A stretch of 17,242 nucleotides of DNA. Source: Desulfobacterales bacterium. GTDB taxonomy: Bacteria; Desulfobacterota; Desulfobacteria; Desulfobacterales; RPRI01. The stretch is taken from NCBI GenBank assembly GCA_030689795.1, contig JAUYEO010000017.1, positions 1 to 17,242 of the forward strand. Direction: 5' to 3'. Below the pieces are notes generated by a model, which had not been told where the DNA came from, searched no databases, and saw only the letters and a list, made by a program, of their open reading frames with translations. Position 1 is the first letter of the stretch, and every line of letters begins with the position of its first letter. The translations under genes and the position numbers were made by a program. Of this stretch, positions 15,066 to 17,242 are shown in pieces.

Positions 15066-16511
15066 ATGATCAGGATAACTACCGAAAATTACAGGGAAGA
15101 AGCGATAAAGGGAATAAATGATCCTGTATTGCAGAAAGCGCTTGCAGCTCTTCAGGTGCGCTTCGGCAGGGGCACGGCAGAAGCATACAGGAATCTTCCG
15201 GAAGGCCCAGGCCTTCGCCGGAAGGCGCATGAAATAAGAATGAAAGCCATAGAGAACCTGGATGTTCTTCTTGAGCTTCTGGCCGATAAAATCCGCTCAA
15301 GGGGAGGGCATGTTTTTTTTGCGGCAGACGCAGATGCAGCCGTTAAATACTGCCTCGAGACAGCCCGAAAGCATAATGTCAGGCTTGCGGTCAAGGGCAA
15401 GTCGATGCTTACGGAAGAGATAGGCTTGAATGACGCCTTTGCTGCCGCAGGTATAGAGGTTGCCGAAACCGATCTCGGGGAATATATAATCCAGCTTGCA
15501 GGCGAACATCCGTCCCATATCATTGCGCCTGCAATTCATAAAACAAGAAGTGAAATAGGTCTTCTTTTTTCAGAAAAGCTGAACATACCTTATACGACCG
15601 ATCCTGAGACTCTGACCAGGGCAGCAAGAAAAGCGCTGCGCGAAAAATTTCTATCGGCGGATATGGGAATTTCCGGCTGCAACATTGCCTGCGCCGAGAC
15701 AGGCCATATTACCGTTGTTTCAAACGAGGGCAATATCCGCATGTCAACGACTCTTCCTAAAGTGCATGTCGCTTTCATGGGCATGGAGAGGATAACGGCA
15801 AGGCTTTCGGATCACGATATCCTTTTCAGGCTCTTGTCAAGAGGGGCGGCCGCCCAGAAGATGGCAGGCTATGTCAGCTATATAGGTGGTCCGCGTATCT
15901 CCGGCCAGGCGGATGGACCCGACGAATTCCATCTTGTGATAATAGACAACGGCCGGACAAAAATACTTGCAGATGAAGAATTCCGTGAGATGCTCTGCTG
16001 TATCCGGTGCGGAGCGTGTCTTAACATGTGCCCGGTTTACGGCAAGATCGGAGGACATGCTTACGGGTATGCCTATTCAGGCCCGGTCGGCGCTGTTGTG
16101 GCTCCCCTTCTTATCGGTATCAACAGAGCAAAAGACTTATGTCTCGGAGAGACTCTGTGCGGCGCGTGCAAGGACGCATGCCCTGTCGACATAGACCTTC
16201 CACGGATGCTTCTTCTGCTGCGGTCAAAACTTGCTGACGGAGATTCGAAGTGGAATGTCAGGAGGGATAATACCGGAGAGAAGATACTGTACGGTATATG
16301 GTCGGAGATTGTTAAGAGACGGTGGGCTTATGATGCGGCACTCAGCCTTTCCCGGGAAGGGTCGAGACTATTTACCGGCAAAGAGGGCATGATTTCAAGC
16401 CTTCCGTTTTTCCTGAAAGGATGGACCGAAAGCCGTGACATGAAACCTCCGGCGCGAGAAAGTTTCATAAGTCAATGGAGGAAGTCGGAAAAACAAAGAA
16501 GGGTTAAATGA
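15066..16511 (+). CDS. lutB: LutB/YkgF-type iron-sulfur protein of a lactate-utilisation complex
   Basis: 481 residues, normal for LutB. The N-terminal two thirds is a LUD-type domain with AVKGKSMLTEEIGLN (108-122), GISGCNIACAETGHITVVSNEGNIRM (201-226) and PKVHVAFMGMERI (231-243), all LutB landmarks. Two [4Fe-4S] motifs follow: CIRCGACLNMCP (Cys312, 315, 318, 322) and, at 359-373, CLGETLCGACKDACP (Cys359, 365, 368, 372), the second probably using CxxCxxxCP plus a distant cysteine. The C-terminal tail (WTESRDMKPPARESF) is also usual. The start lacks a visible Shine-Dalgarno sequence. The stop overlaps the lutC start (ATGA), so those two are coupled. It should carry electrons between LutA/LutC and a quinone or another acceptor. 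Confidence 0.93.
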   Translation: MIRITTENYREEAIKGINDPVLQKALAALQVRFGRGTAEAYRNLPEGPGLRRKAHEIRMKAIENLDVLLELLADKIRSRGGHVFFAADADAAVKYCLETARKHNVRLAVKGKSMLTEEIGLNDAFAAAGIEVAETDLGEYIIQLAGEHPSHIIAPAIHKTRSEIGLLFSEKLNIPYTTDPETLTRAARKALREKFLSADMGISGCNIACAETGHITVVSNEGNIRMSTTLPKVHVAFMGMERITARLSDHDILFRLLSRGAAAQKMAGYVSYIGGPRISGQADGPDEFHLVIIDNGRTKILADEEFREMLCCIRCGACLNMCPVYGKIGGHAYGYAYSGPVGAVVAPLLIGINRAKDLCLGETLCGACKDACPVDIDLPRMLLLLRSKLADGDSKWNVRRDNTGEKILYGIWSEIVKRRWAYDAALSLSREGSRLFTGKEGMISSLPFFLKGWTESRDMKPPARESFISQWRKSEKQRRVK

Positions 16512-17242
16512 ACGATAACGGACAGGCAAAATTTTTAGACAATATAAGAAAGGCTCTTTGTGTTGACGGTAACAGAGCCTGTCCTGATATTTTTTGCAGG
16601 AAAACTGATGAAGAATCGATGTTTATCCTTGATAGAATCAGCAGCCGTTCGCATTCTTCAAGGCTTCAGCTGCTTGAAAAAATGATTGATGCGGCAAAGC
16701 CTGTAAATCTTGATGTAATACCCGTTAAAACCTTACCGGAAGCGGCGCAGGAGATAGTAAAACTTGCTTTTGAAAAGCAGCCGGAATGGGGGGAAGAAAA
16801 GAGCGTTGCCTTGTGGAAGCATCCTCTTATCGAGGAAATGAATATCGGGGAGATTCTCCGGAAACACAACATCGGAATAATTTATTCGAATCGGCCGGAT
16901 GCCGGGAAGACCGAAAGAGACAGGCTTATAAAAGAATCGGCCGGTTCTTTCATAGGGATTACATCTGCCGACTACTGTATTGCAGAAACAGGCACACTTG
17001 TCCTGAAAACAGCGCCCGGCAATGAGCGTATTGTTTCACTGCTTCCATCCATTCATGTGGCGGTCATAAAACTTGAGCAGGTCATAGCCGACTTTAAAGA
17101 GCTTTATACTCTTCTTGATAAGGATCTTAAGGAGAGCCCGGGAGGAATAGAAAACGGTATGACATTTATAACCGGCCCAAGCAAAACAGCCGATATCGAG
17201 GCCACGATGGTTCACGGGGCACACGGCCCCCGCGAAGTATAT
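16508..17242 (+). CDS. lutC: LutC/YkgG-type LUD-domain protein, 3' end cut off by the window
   Basis: An open frame of 245 codons starts at an ATG overlapping the lutB stop by 4 bp and runs without a stop to the last base. The C-terminal part shows the LUD-domain signatures: ITSADYCIAETGTLVL (about 157-172), a LLPSIHVAVIKLEQVIAD segment (about 179-198), and FITGPSKTADIEATMVHGAHGPRE near the end. LutC proteins stop shortly after HGPRE, so only a few residues should be missing. The N-terminal half is less conserved and includes four cysteines not obviously part of a motif. It is the third subunit of LutABC, acting in the cytoplasm. The exact end is outside the window. Confidence 0.9.
   Translation, partial: MNDNGQAKFLDNIRKALCVDGNRACPDIFCRKTDEESMFILDRISSRSHSSRLQLLEKMIDAAKPVNLDVIPVKTLPEAAQEIVKLAFEKQPEWGEEKSVALWKHPLIEEMNIGEILRKHNIGIIYSNRPDAGKTERDRLIKESAGSFIGITSADYCIAETGTLVLKTAPGNERIVSLLPSIHVAVIKLEQVIADFKELYTLLDKDLKESPGGIENGMTFITGPSKTADIEATMVHGAHGPREVY

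Overview
The window reads as a chromosomal stretch of an anaerobic, Gram-negative bacterium that uses organic acids. I would guess Desulfobacterota (a sulfate reducer or syntroph). This rests on mid-40s percent GC by eye, Shine-Dalgarno starts, periplasmic-binding-protein transporters with Sec signal peptides, a soluble kinase-regulator set of a style I associate with that phylum, and a CoA-transferase close to lactate-oxidation-type iron-sulfur genes. It is an inference from gene content, not a marker-gene result. All credible genes are on the + strand.

Layout. (1) 1-954: the end of a class I (glutaconate-type) CoA-transferase subunit A and the whole of subunit B, overlapping, closed by a terminator-like hairpin. 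(2) 1015-4299: a promoter and a complete TRAP transporter, dctP - hairpin - dctQ - dctM; the perfect 9-bp stem after dctP probably keeps the binding protein in excess. (3) 4388-5677: a 12-helix MFS permease. (4) 5735-9339: a strong sigma70-like promoter and a signalling set. It holds a PAS-GAF histidine kinase with a cysteine-rich insertion in its ATPase domain, a minimal histidine kinase, and a response regulator with no DNA-binding domain. A 44-bp tandem, hairpin-forming repeat lies between the two kinases. (5) 9407-13951: a full branched-chain-amino-acid-type (Liv/HAAT) ABC importer in the order binding protein, two permeases, two ATPases, with overlapping or nearly abutting genes after the binding protein. 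(6) 14005-17242: lutA, lutB and the start of lutC. A 326-bp gap between lutA and lutB holds a REP-like hairpin and an inverted partial copy of it.

How it may work together. The two high-affinity importers and the MFS permease bring in carboxylates or related small solutes. The CoA-transferase would activate an acid to its CoA thioester, and LutABC would oxidise L-lactate or a related 2-hydroxy acid. The soluble kinases and regulator in the middle could report cytoplasmic redox or metabolite state, but their target is not in the window and none of the substrates can be fixed from sequence alone.

No tRNA, rRNA, CRISPR array, intact insertion sequence or phage gene was seen. The least ordinary items are the Cys-rich kinase insertion, the kinase-kinase-receiver module with no visible output, the 44-bp tandem hairpins, and the REP-like inverted pair between lutA and lutB.
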